Assembly (NCBI GenBank): GCA_937891805.1
Contig: CALATK010000012.1
Coordinates: 1 to 8,103, forward strand
Reading direction: 5' to 3'
Length of the DNA: 8,103 bases
Source of the DNA: an uncultured Fibrobacter sp.
GTDB lineage: Bacteria > Fibrobacterota > Fibrobacteria > Fibrobacterales > Fibrobacteraceae
Each line of letters begins with the position of its first letter. Position 1 is the stretch's first letter. Below the pieces are notes generated by a model. It was not told where the DNA came from. It ran no database searches and saw nothing but the letters and a program-made list of their open reading frames with translations. Below are positions 1 to 5,652 of this stretch, piece after piece. The position numbers and the translations under genes are program-made.

Positions 1-1
1 C

Positions 2-118
2 CCCGCCGTCGGCGACCCGAAAAACGGAATTGCCCCGGGAACTCCTTTCGAGGAACTTCCCGAAGACTGGCACTGCCCCCGCTGCAAAAAAGGCAAGGAC
101 AAATTCAACAAGGCTTAG
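2..118 (+). CDS. Rubredoxin, C-terminal part (5' end outside window)
   Basis: The last 38 residues of a rubredoxin, a small electron carrier with one iron bound by four cysteines. The visible part holds the [20 protein letters not shown] stretch that is nearly invariant in the family, followed by the second iron-binding knuckle CPRC and a short lysine-rich tail (KKGKDKF). The first CxxC knuckle must lie upstream of the window. The stop is TAG at 116-118. The next gene, an FMN oxidoreductase, begins 29 bases later on the same strand, so the two are probably co-transcribed. Rubredoxins commonly pass electrons to flavoproteins that reduce oxygen or peroxide in anaerobes, which fits the neighbours here. 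The family assignment is secure; the partner is inferred from position. Confidence 0.93.
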   Translation, partial: PAVGDPKNGIAPGTPFEELPEDWHCPRCKKGKDKFNKA

Positions 119-147
119 CGCAAACGACTTAACCCTGCTGACTTTCT

Positions 148-798
148 ATGAAAAATATCGTCGTCGTAAACGCGAGCCCGCGTAAGGGTTGGAACACAGA
201 CACGCTCCTGACTCACGCTTCCAGAGGGGCAGAGTCCGAGGGGGCGACCATCCAGAGGTTCGACCTTTTTCGCCTGGAAAAATACACCGGCTGCATCTCC
301 TGCTTCGGGTGCAAAAAGGAGAAAAACAAGGGGCACTGCATTTGCAGGGACGGCCTTACGCCCGTGCTGGATGCCATTCGCGAATCGGACGGCCTGATTA
401 TCGGCTCGCCCAACTACCTCTCCGAAGTTTCTGCATCCTTCCGGGCGCTGTACGAGCGGCTCATATTCCAGAACCTTACGTACAACGTTGAACACTACTG
501 CTGCAACGCGCACCCCGTTCCGGTCCTATTCATTTTGACAAGCAACGCCCCGGATACCTACTATACGGGCTTGGTCGAAAACTACAGGCAAACGCTGGAC
601 CGCTTTGTCGGCCCTACCGATACGCTTGTTTGCGGAGATACGCTCCAGCTTAAGGACTACAGCAAGACAGACTGGCCCTGGAACCTTTTTGATGCCGATG
701 CCAAGAAAGTCCGTCACGAGAACGTGTTCCCTAAGGAATGCGAGAAAGCTTTCCAGAAGGGCGCGGAGCTGGTGAGAAAAAGCGCAGGGAACGTTTAA
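148..798 (+). CDS. Flavodoxin-fold NAD(P)H-dependent FMN oxidoreductase, Isf-like
   Basis: A 216-residue soluble protein of the NADPH-dependent FMN reductase / iron-sulfur flavoprotein group. The N-terminal strand IVVVNASPR leads into the FMN phosphate-binding loop S10-P-R-K-G-W-N16-T17. The isoalloxazine-side loop is GSPNY at 86-90, followed by the usual SASFRALYERL helix. Between them lies a cysteine cluster (C49, C52, C55, C64, C66) placed where iron-sulfur flavoproteins carry their compact CxxCxxC...C cluster motif; the last gap is longer here than the common spacing, so whether an Fe-S cluster binds is uncertain. The ATG has no strong Shine-Dalgarno, which suits translation coupled to the rubredoxin gene upstream. 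The next gene starts 15 bases after the stop. Its likely role is two-electron transfer from NAD(P)H or rubredoxin to an unknown acceptor. The family is confident; the substrate is unknown. Confidence 0.85.
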   Translation: MKNIVVVNASPRKGWNTDTLLTHASRGAESEGATIQRFDLFRLEKYTGCISCFGCKKEKNKGHCICRDGLTPVLDAIRESDGLIIGSPNYLSEVSASFRALYERLIFQNLTYNVEHYCCNAHPVPVLFILTSNAPDTYYTGLVENYRQTLDRFVGPTDTLVCGDTLQLKDYSKTDWPWNLFDADAKKVRHENVFPKECEKAFQKGAELVRKSAGNV

Positions 799-813
799 CA
801 TAGGGGATTTGTC

Positions 814-1329
814 ATGACAAAGAGAAAAATCAAGGTTTCCGATTATTCGACAGACATTGCCCATGCTCTGGAACACGGCATTCTGGTCACCACGAAGGCG
901 GATGGCAAGGTTAATTCCATGGTTGTCGAATGGGGCCATGTAGGGCGCATCTGGAACAGGCCCGTGTTCGTGGCTTACATCCGGGACTCCCGCTACACCC
1001 GTGAACTTCTGGACAAAAATCCCGAATTTACGGTAAACATCCCGGTTGGCCCCTTTGACAGGCGCATTATCGCCGTGTGCGGCACCAAAAGCGGTCGCGA
1101 CATGGACAAGATTCATGAACTGGGCCTTTCTCCCGTTGAACCGGAATGCATCTCGGTTCCTGGCCTCAAGGAAATGCCGCTGACGCTTGAATGCAAGGTG
1201 ATTTATCGCCAGGAACAGGATTCCTCGATGCTCCCCGAAGATATCCGCCGCTCGTTTTACAGCAGGGAAGGGGGCGACCACATCAGTTTCTTTGGCGAAA
1301 TTGTCGCTGCTTACGTGATTGAAGACTAA
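814..1329 (+). CDS. Flavin reductase-like, FMN-binding split-barrel protein
   Basis: A 171-residue protein of the flavin reductase-like (split β-barrel) family, which binds FMN and reduces flavin or a protein partner with NAD(P)H. Visible family features are the LVTTKADGKVNSM start of the barrel, the M-V-V-x-W-G segment at about 36-41, and the nucleotide-contacting RPVFVAYIRDSRYTRELL stretch at about 49-66. FTVNIP follows at 72-77. GTKSGRDMDK and the ECISVPGLKEMPLTLECKV strands follow, which is the order seen in the family. The start is supported by AGGGGAT at 802-808. It sits 15 bases after the upstream oxidoreductase, so the two flavoproteins are likely made together. Homologues in anaerobes often accompany rubredoxin or flavodoxin-like genes. 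The family is confident; the physiological acceptor cannot be read from the sequence. Confidence 0.87.
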   Translation: MTKRKIKVSDYSTDIAHALEHGILVTTKADGKVNSMVVEWGHVGRIWNRPVFVAYIRDSRYTRELLDKNPEFTVNIPVGPFDRRIIAVCGTKSGRDMDKIHELGLSPVEPECISVPGLKEMPLTLECKVIYRQEQDSSMLPEDIRRSFYSREGGDHISFFGEIVAAYVIED

Positions 1330-1388
1330 TCAGAAAGCTTTAATAATAAAGTAAATTTCAAAAACAACCTTTTACCAGGAGAAACACA

Positions 1389-1490
1389 ATGACTAAAATT
1401 GAATTCTTGCAGGAACTCGCCAAGGGCCACCTTTGCCTGATTGAACAGATTGGCATGGAAAACTACATCATCGAAATGCTGGGCGAGTAA
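1389..1490 (+). CDS. Microprotein of 33 residues, function unknown
   Basis: A very short reading frame, MTKIEFLQELAKG to EMLGE, with a textbook ribosome binding site (CAGGAG at about 1378-1383) six bases or so before its ATG. It ends nine bases before the next start codon, which has its own binding site (AAGGGGA). The residues alternate acidic and hydrophobic (IEFLQEL, LCLIEQIG, YIIEMLGE), consistent with one or two short amphipathic helices. There is no signal peptide and one cysteine. I do not recognise the family. The good binding site, in-operon position and tight spacing to the winged-helix gene argue that it is translated. It could be a partner or regulator of that protein, or a translational leader for it; both ideas are inference. 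Confidence 0.55.
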   Translation: MTKIEFLQELAKGHLCLIEQIGMENYIIEMLGE

Positions 1491-1499
1491 GGGGAATTT

Positions 1500-1676
1500 A
1501 TGACAGAAAAAGACAAAATTTTAAGTGCGATGAAAAAGGCGGGGGAACCCCTGAACGCAGGCAAAATTGCCGAACTCACGGGACTTGAACGCAAGGCTGT
1601 GGACAAGGCGATGGCCGAAATGAAAAAGGACGGAAGCATCGTGTCCCCCGTACGTTGCAAGTGGCAACCAGCCTAA
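1500..1676 (+). CDS. Small winged-helix DNA-binding protein
   Basis: A 58-residue protein that is almost entirely one winged helix-turn-helix. Helix 1 is KILSAMKKAG, the second and recognition helices are NAGKIAELTG and ERKAVDKAMAEMKK, and the wing is DGSIVSPVRCKWQPA with a cysteine near the end. This architecture is common in anaerobic bacteria and archaea as stand-alone small regulators. The start is fixed by AAGGGGA just upstream, after the stop of the 33-residue gene. Its TAA stop (1674-1676) overlaps the AAGGA ribosome binding site of the peroxidase gene that follows, which indicates translational coupling. Position suggests it regulates the surrounding redox operon, possibly through the wing cysteine. 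The fold is well supported; the regulatory target is inferred. Confidence 0.75.
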   Translation: MTEKDKILSAMKKAGEPLNAGKIAELTGLERKAVDKAMAEMKKDGSIVSPVRCKWQPA

Positions 1677-1679
1677 GGA
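1675..1679 (+). promoter_or_regulatory. Ribosome binding site that decides the peroxidase start
   Basis: AAGGA lies eight bases before the ATG at 1688. The reading frame stays open back to an ATG at 1655, but that start lies inside the winged-helix gene and has no comparable site, and the added residues (MQVATSLRIHK) are not family-like. The 1688 start is therefore preferred. Confidence 0.75.
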
Positions 1680-1687
1680 TTCACAAG

Positions 1688-2236
1688 ATGATTTACGATT
1701 ACAGTATTACAACCGGTAGGGGCGAGACGCTTAATTTGTCCGATTTTAAGGGTAAGGTTATCATGGTGGTGAATACCGCCACGGGCTGCGGATTCACGCC
1801 TCAATATGCTCCGATTGAACAGATGTACAAGGATTACCATGGACAAGGGCTTGAAATCCTGGACATTCCTTGTAACCAGTTCGGCGCGCAGGCCCCCGGA
1901 ACGGACGAAGAAATCCACGATTTCTGCACGGTGCACTATAACACCACCTTCCCCCAAATGAAAAAGGCCGATGTAAACGGCGAAAACGAACTGCCGCTTT
2001 ACACCTACCTCAAGTCCCAGAAGGGTTTTGAAGGCTTCGGTGAGCACAAGTACAAGGAACTTCTAGAAAAGAAGTTCGCCGCCGTGGACCCCGACTGGGC
2101 CAAGAAGCCGGATATCAAGTGGAACTTCACGAAATTCCTTATCGATAGAAAAGGAAACGTGGTGGCAAGGTTCGAACCTACTGCAGACATGAAGGACGTA
2201 GAGAGATGCGTCCAGCAGCTCCTTCAAGAAAAATAA
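1688..2236 (+). CDS. Glutathione peroxidase family, Cys type, likely thioredoxin peroxidase
   Basis: A 182-residue peroxidase of the GPx family that reduces peroxides in the cytoplasm. The peroxidatic residue is C34 in NTATGCGFTPQY, where animal enzymes carry selenocysteine; here it is a plain TGC codon. The catalytic partners are visible: Q68 in CNQFGAQAPG, and W145-N146 in IKWNFTKFLID. A second cysteine, C80 in the helix after the active site (HDFCTVHYN), is 46 residues past C34, the spacing of the resolving cysteine in atypical 2-Cys GPx enzymes. Those use thioredoxin rather than glutathione, so the same reductant is predicted here. The gene closes the redox cluster and is followed at once by an intrinsic terminator. 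The family and catalytic residues are secure; the thioredoxin preference is inferred from the family. Confidence 0.93.
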   Translation: MIYDYSITTGRGETLNLSDFKGKVIMVVNTATGCGFTPQYAPIEQMYKDYHGQGLEILDIPCNQFGAQAPGTDEEIHDFCTVHYNTTFPQMKKADVNGENELPLYTYLKSQKGFEGFGEHKYKELLEKKFAAVDPDWAKKPDIKWNFTKFLIDRKGNVVARFEPTADMKDVERCVQQLLQEK

Positions 2237-2241
2237 AAACG

Positions 2242-2280
2242 AAAAGTCCATGCGCCCTGCGAGTCGTCTGGACTTTTTTT
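2242..2280 (+). terminator. Intrinsic terminator after the peroxidase gene
   Basis: AAAAGTCCA (2242-2250) pairs perfectly with TGGACTTTT (2269-2277) around an 18-base loop, and the T-tract runs to 2280. It begins six bases after the peroxidase stop and marks the end of the redox transcript. Confidence 0.85.
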
Positions 2281-2302
2281 GAAACAACGCTTGCGAATTT
2301 AT

Positions 2303-2779
2303 ATGAACACAGACCGCATACTGCCTGTTAAACGAGAACACCTGCTGTTGATGCAGGTCCTGTGCTGGCTTGCGCCCGGAATCAAAATCCTGGTCACCGG
2401 TATAAAGGCCCTGTTGCAGGTGGGAACAGAAAATCCCGAAAGAATATGGTGGCTTGCGCTGATTGCAATTGCGGTGACGGTCGCCTTTTCGGCGATGTTC
2501 CATAAATTTATCATCCGTTACACAAAACGCATCCTCGGTTTTACGGAACGCAAGAAATCGCTGTTCGCCTTTTTCGACCTCCGGGGGTATATCCTCATCT
2601 TTTTTATGATGGGGCTTGGAATTTCCCTCAAGCTTATCCCCGGAATCCCCTCGGAATTCTTCGCGGGCTTCTATCCCGGCCTCGGAACTGCCCTTTCTAT
2701 CGCCGGAATCCGGTATTTGGCCAGCTGGAGGAAAGCCTTGAAGGCGGAAGCCCGCAAGTGCGACGGTGACTCTCTGTAG
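2303..2779 (+). CDS. Small integral membrane protein, function unknown
   Basis: A 158-residue inner-membrane protein with four predicted hydrophobic spans at about 17-40, 49-66, 94-112 and 117-140. Charged loops separate them (HKFIIRYTKRILGFTERKK between spans 2 and 3) and the tail is basic (SWRKALKAEARKC). A conserved-looking glycine/proline-rich stretch, LIPGIPSEFFAGFYPGLG, precedes the last span. I do not recognise the family. The frame is open back to a TTG at 2279, but that codon lies in the T-tract of the preceding terminator, so ATG 2303 is preferred; no clear Shine-Dalgarno precedes it. It probably has its own promoter, which I cannot place. It shows neither truncation nor transporter signature motifs. 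Confidence 0.72.
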   Translation: MNTDRILPVKREHLLLMQVLCWLAPGIKILVTGIKALLQVGTENPERIWWLALIAIAVTVAFSAMFHKFIIRYTKRILGFTERKKSLFAFFDLRGYILIFFMMGLGISLKLIPGIPSEFFAGFYPGLGTALSIAGIRYLASWRKALKAEARKCDGDSL

Positions 2780-2884
2780 ATGATTTATTCAAAAAAATTG
2801 AACGAGAATACCAAGTTTTCCCGTCACCCTTTCGCGCTCGCGCAACATGAATAAACTGTTCTTGAACGATGTCAGGCTCCCCGC

Positions 2885-3106
2885 TTGTTGATACGCAAAC
2901 GGCATAATGCCTTAAAGAACTTCCTGGGAACAAATTACACCATTCAAGAGGTCGTCGTTTTCTGCAACGACAATGTCTGCGTCAAAGAAAAAGTCTTGCA
3001 TTGTCCCATCTACATGCTGATGTTTCTGAAAAACGAAAAAATTGATTTGGGAACATATAAAGTAGATTTACGCGGGCTGGCCAAACGTGCTAATCGCAGC
3101 AAATAA
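2885..3106 (+). pseudogene. Probable C-terminal remnant of a NERD-domain protein
   Basis: The frame is closed upstream by TAA at 2852-2854 and contains no ATG for a plausible start; only TTG codons at 2885 and 2888 are available. The peptide reads like the end of a NERD (nuclease-related) domain: a helix RKRHNALKNFLG, then a strand pair QEVVVFCND, then a helix with IYMLMFLKN, and a basic tail. The N-terminal half of NERD, with its conserved acidic and EtK-type residues, is missing from the 105 bases upstream. I read this as a fragment left by a deletion. It could instead be a short unrelated hypothetical protein. The match is by pattern memory only, so confidence is low. It lies next to a second truncated gene, which supports decay. 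Confidence 0.4.
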
Positions 3107-3150
3107 AATCCGACAAACCTGGAAATTTGCTTAAATGTGGATAAGATATA

Positions 3151-3378
3151 ATGAAAATTGAAATAGCAAACATAGAAGATGTCCCAGAAATTTTAAACCT
3201 TCAGTACAAGGCGTTTCGCCCCGTTGCCGAAAGCCTGAATTGGCCCGATGCTTCGAACTTAACTGAAACTGTGGAACATGCTCGCGAGGAATTTCCGAAG
3301 TACACGACTCTCAAGATGCTCTCCGATGGCGGAAAAATCATCGGCGCTGGCCGCGTAACGAAGTACTTGAGGAAGTGA
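3151..3378 (+). pseudogene. GNAT N-acetyltransferase, truncated after the N-terminal third
   Basis: The 75 residues begin like a GNAT-family acetyltransferase: MKIEIANIEDVPEILNLQ is the β1-α1 unit, followed by an α2 helix region and the β3 strand GGKIIGA. A full protein is about 140-170 residues and would continue with the strand and the Q/RxxGxG/A acetyl-CoA loop. Here the sequence leaves the family after about residue 66, reads GRVTKYLRK and stops. No continuation is visible in other frames, because beyond 3378 the DNA becomes AT-rich and belongs to a gene on the other strand. Without the acetyl-CoA loop it cannot be catalytic. A TATAAT-like hexamer overlaps the start codon. This is a remnant cut by the insertion or rearrangement that brought the neighbouring glycosylase-like gene. 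Confidence 0.7.
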
Positions 3379-4108
3379 TTAGCTTTTTTTTGTTCTTTTT
3401 TTCCAAACTCATAAAAAAGCATGCATCTAGTTCACAGGGCAATATTTGCAGTTCCTTGGAAATCATTTGTAATCCGTTTTCTAAATATTCATATGTGGTG
3501 TCATCTTGGAGAGCGGAAGGCCCAGGAACAAAATTACAACCGCAATTTTCTAAAACCTTAATAACTCTGCTGTCAATGGGAATTTCATATATAGACAAAC
3601 CTAGCCATTGTAGAAAATTACGAGATTGTTTTAAACCGAGACCTTTATACTTCCCACTTTTTAAATAGTTTAGAACTTGCTTCTCATCCTCTTGAGAATG
3701 ATCTTTTTTTAGAAGAGTTAGTTTTTTTTCAAGTGTTTCCCATTCTCCTAATTCCCATTCTTTTATAATAAGAATAAGCCATTCAGCAATTTTATTGTAT
3801 CTTCGGAGGTTGAATCTTTTTAATTCTTCTGGAATAAAATCATAATTGTTTTTGCAGTAGTTAAAATCAAAGAGCAATGAGTTTGATTTTAGTAATTGGT
3901 CTGTTGGAGAGCCTTCTCCAGATTTTTGTTGTGATGTTATTTCACAACCAATTAATACCTTCCAAACATTGTTTTTTGAAAGGTCAATTCCCTTCTTTTC
4001 AATGTTTTTGGTTTTTCGTTCCTTTGCGAGTTCAGAATCTTTATTATCGATTATTACTTTTCGGATGTTTTCTAAAACAGTATTGTCGATTGTCCAAATG
4101 GATTTCAT
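3338..4108 (-). CDS. HhH-GPD superfamily DNA glycosylase-like protein, AT-rich
   Basis: A 256-residue minus-strand protein. Residues 154-170 (YKGLGLKQSRNFLQWLG) form a helix-hairpin-helix with the lysine position used by bifunctional glycosylases (K160), and EIPIDSRVIKVL at 175-186 supplies the matching aspartate (D179). This is the K...D arrangement of the HhH-GPD base-excision superfamily, such as 8-oxoguanine glycosylases. The N-terminal helix WKVLIGCEITSQQKSGEGSP (49-68) matches the conserved QQ/RSG segment I associate with uncharacterised members. The start is taken at ATG 4108; an upstream TTG at 4150 would add 14 hydrophobic residues without support. GC is about 30% against about 55% in purD, suggesting recent transfer. 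The last 13 or so residues are read from the antisense of the truncated GNAT gene, so the native end may have been lost. The superfamily is likely; base specificity is unknown. Confidence 0.7.
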   Translation of the reverse strand: MKSIWTIDNTVLENIRKVIIDNKDSELAKERKTKNIEKKGIDLSKNNVWKVLIGCEITSQQKSGEGSPTDQLLKSNSLLFDFNYCKNNYDFIPEELKRFNLRRYNKIAEWLILIIKEWELGEWETLEKKLTLLKKDHSQEDEKQVLNYLKSGKYKGLGLKQSRNFLQWLGLSIYEIPIDSRVIKVLENCGCNFVPGPSALQDDTTYEYLENGLQMISKELQILPCELDACFFMSLEKKNKKKLITSSSTSLRGQRR

Positions 4109-4178
4109 TTTTATTGTCTCGTTTGATAAAAAAATTAAGATAAATACCAATATAGTGAATTTAAACCATGTAAACGAC

Positions 4179-4184
4179 TATTAT
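4179..4184 (+). promoter_or_regulatory. Possible -10 element for the purD leader
   Basis: TATTAT lies just before the GC-rich structured leader begins, at the change from AT-rich to GC-rich DNA. The -35 position 17 bases upstream (TGAATT) is a poor match, so the promoter is tentative. Confidence 0.3.
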
Positions 4185-4185
4185 A

Positions 4186-4308
4186 GCGTCGGCCACAACC
4201 GATCAAGGCGAGTGCCGCGGCCATACTTGTATGGCCATGGTTGAACCGTAAGGTTGGCGCTTGCGCCAGGATGGGGAGGGTGCAGGGCCACTCCCGCATG
4301 TTTTTTTT
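4186..4308 (+). promoter_or_regulatory. Structured 5' leader of purD, candidate cis-regulatory RNA
   Basis: About 120 noncoding bases packed with hairpins. GGCCATA (4219-4225) pairs with TATGGCC (4230-4236) around a CUUG tetraloop. AACC (4244-4247) pairs with GGTT (4252-4255) around a GUAA (GNRA) tetraloop. GGCG (4256-4259) pairs with CGCC (4264-4267) around a second CUUG loop. CAACCG (4196-4201) can pair with TGGTTG (4238-4243), enclosing the first hairpin and a small GGC-GAGT-GCC hairpin (4207-4216) as a multibranch junction. A terminator-like hairpin follows, 37 bases before purD. This fits a riboswitch or other attenuator sensing a purine-pathway signal. A conserved 'fibro-purF' motif has been described ahead of purine genes in Fibrobacter; I cannot confirm identity without the covariance model. 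A stand-alone small RNA is the alternative. Confidence 0.6.
4271..4308 (+). terminator. Terminator-like hairpin in the purD leader (attenuator)
   Basis: ATG-GGGAG (4271-4278) pairs with CTCCC-(G bulge)-CAT (4291-4299), and eight Ts follow at 4301-4308. It stands between the structured leader and the purD ribosome binding site, so full termination here would silence purD. This suggests conditional read-through. Confidence 0.7.
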
Positions 4309-4332
4309 CTACATTATCCCCCGTACAAGTAT

Positions 4333-4337
4333 AAGGA
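4333..4337 (+). promoter_or_regulatory. Ribosome binding site fixing the purD start
   Basis: AAGGA, seven bases before ATG 4345. The frame is open back to TTG 4261, but that codon lies in a leader hairpin. The 4345 start gives the canonical MNILVVGSGGREHA N-terminus. Confidence 0.85.
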
Positions 4338-4344
4338 CACGCTT

Positions 4345-5637
4345 ATGAATATTCTCGTCGTTGGTAGCGGTGGTCGCGAACATGCCATCGCTCTTGCAGT
4401 CAAGAAGTCGCCGCTGTGCGACACTCTCGTGTGCGCTCCGGGCAACCCGGGCATGGCTAACCTCGGCAAGTGCGTGCCGGTGGATGTGGCCGACCCGAAG
4501 GCAATCGCCGACCTCGCGGTTGCCGAAAAGATTGACCTCGCGGTCATCGGCCCCGAAATTCCGCTGGTCGCGGGCGTGGTGGATGAATTCCGCCGTCGCG
4601 GGCTGCGCGCTTTCGGCCCGACTGCGGCTGCTGCCGCGCTCGAAGGCTCCAAGGCCTTCAGCAAGGATATCATGAAGAAGTACAACGTGCCGACGGCAGC
4701 CTTCGAGACCTTCACCGATCTCGCCGCCGCCAAGAAGTTCCTCGCCGAACACCCGGCTCCGATCGTGGTGAAGGCGTCGGGCCTCGCTGCGGGCAAGGGC
4801 GCTATCGTCTGCATGACGGACAAGGAAGCGAACGACGCTGTCGAAGAAATGCTCGGCGACAAGGCCGTCTTCGGCGAATCCGGCAAGACGGTCGTGATTG
4901 AAGAATTCATGGACGGCGAAGAAGCCTCCATCTTCGTGGTTTGCGACGGCAAGGACTACGTGATTCTCTCTTCTGCCCAGGACCACAAGCGCGTCTTTGA
5001 CGACGACAAGGGCCCGAACACGGGTGGCATGGGCGCCTACAGCCCGGCTCCGGTCGTGACGGACGCTCTCCTCGACGAAGTGAAGAAAACGATTATCGAA
5101 CCGACCCTCAAGGGCATGGCCGCCGAAGGCAAGCCCTACACGGGCGTGCTCTACGTGGGCATCATGGTGACTGCGAAGGGCCCGAAGGTCGTGGAATACA
5201 ACTGCCGCCTCGGCGACCCCGAATGCCAGATTGTGCTTCCGCTCTACGACGGCGACGTGCTCGCTCTGTTCGATGCTGCCGAAAAGGGTGAACTTGCAAA
5301 GCTCGGTGCCCCGAAGGCTCCGAAGGGCAGCTCCGCTATCGTGGTGCTTGCAAGCGCCGGTTATCCGGGCTCCTACGAAAAGGGCAAGGTCGTCACGGGT
5401 ATCGAAGAAGCCGAAAAGAACGGCGCCCAGGTGCTCCATGCCGGTACCAAGATGGTCGATGGCAAGCTGGTCACGAACGGTGGCCGCGTGTTCGGCGTGG
5501 TGGGCCATGGCGAAACGCTCCAGGCCGCTCTCGACATCGCTTACGAAGCCGCCGAAAAGGTTCAGTTCGAAGGCAAGTTCTACCGCAAGGACATCGGCAA
5601 GAAGGGACTTGCAAGACTCGCCAAGATGGGTAAATAA
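4345..5637 (+). CDS. purD: Phosphoribosylamine-glycine ligase (GAR synthetase)
   Basis: A 430-residue enzyme, the normal length, catalysing the ATP-dependent joining of glycine to 5-phosphoribosylamine, the second step of purine synthesis. The N domain opens with ILVVGSGGREHA (3-14) and has IGPEIPL at 68-74. The ATP-grasp part shows KASGLAAGKG (143-152) for nucleotide binding, EEFMDGEEASIF (186-197), and AQDHKRVFDDDKGPNTGGMG (211-230) for phosphate and substrate contacts. EYNCRLGDPECQ (284-295) supplies the metal-binding Glu/Asn. In many homologues this reads EFNVRFGDPETQ. The C domain has the ASAGYPGSYEKG (336-347) and TNGGRVFGVVG (377-387) blocks. Codon use is strongly GC-biased, as in highly expressed genes. 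purE follows 15 bases after the stop, so the two form an operon under the structured leader. Confidence 0.98.
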   Translation: MNILVVGSGGREHAIALAVKKSPLCDTLVCAPGNPGMANLGKCVPVDVADPKAIADLAVAEKIDLAVIGPEIPLVAGVVDEFRRRGLRAFGPTAAAAALEGSKAFSKDIMKKYNVPTAAFETFTDLAAAKKFLAEHPAPIVVKASGLAAGKGAIVCMTDKEANDAVEEMLGDKAVFGESGKTVVIEEFMDGEEASIFVVCDGKDYVILSSAQDHKRVFDDDKGPNTGGMGAYSPAPVVTDALLDEVKKTIIEPTLKGMAAEGKPYTGVLYVGIMVTAKGPKVVEYNCRLGDPECQIVLPLYDGDVLALFDAAEKGELAKLGAPKAPKGSSAIVVLASAGYPGSYEKGKVVTGIEEAEKNGAQVLHAGTKMVDGKLVTNGGRVFGVVGHGETLQAALDIAYEAAEKVQFEGKFYRKDIGKKGLARLAKMGK

Positions 5638-5652
5638 AAAAAGGAATTGAAA

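Noticed and set aside
526..1281. A 251-codon minus-strand open frame opposite the two flavoprotein genes.
   Set aside because: It spans two well-supported plus-strand genes and their gap, and shows no recognisable domain or binding site.
1778..1795. Selenocysteine at the peroxidase active site.
   Set aside because: The codon is TGC, an ordinary cysteine, and C80 supplies the resolving thiol of the Cys-type family.
2697..2933. A 78-codon minus-strand frame covering the gap after the membrane-protein gene, with a plausible-looking peptide (EPDIVQEQFIHVARARKGD).
   Set aside because: It overlaps the end of one gene and the start of a remnant, with no ribosome binding site or known family. It could reflect a dispersed intergenic repeat, but nothing else in the window matches it.
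3345..4260. Integron cassette or insertion sequence carrying the AT-rich gene.
   Set aside because: No RYYYAAC/GTTRRRY attC pair, terminal inverted repeats, transposase or target duplication could be identified at the boundaries.
4240..4300. A ZTP (pfl) riboswitch ahead of purD, suggested by TTGGCG and GGGGAG.
   Set aside because: The conserved 3' CCGCCUGGGC element needed for the pseudoknot is absent, and the GGCG is fully used by a local hairpin.
4309..5508. A 399-codon open frame on the minus strand opposite purD.
   Set aside because: It is a shadow of GC-rich purD codons, very His/Arg/Ala-rich, with no family resemblance. The opposite frame is a complete, canonical enzyme.
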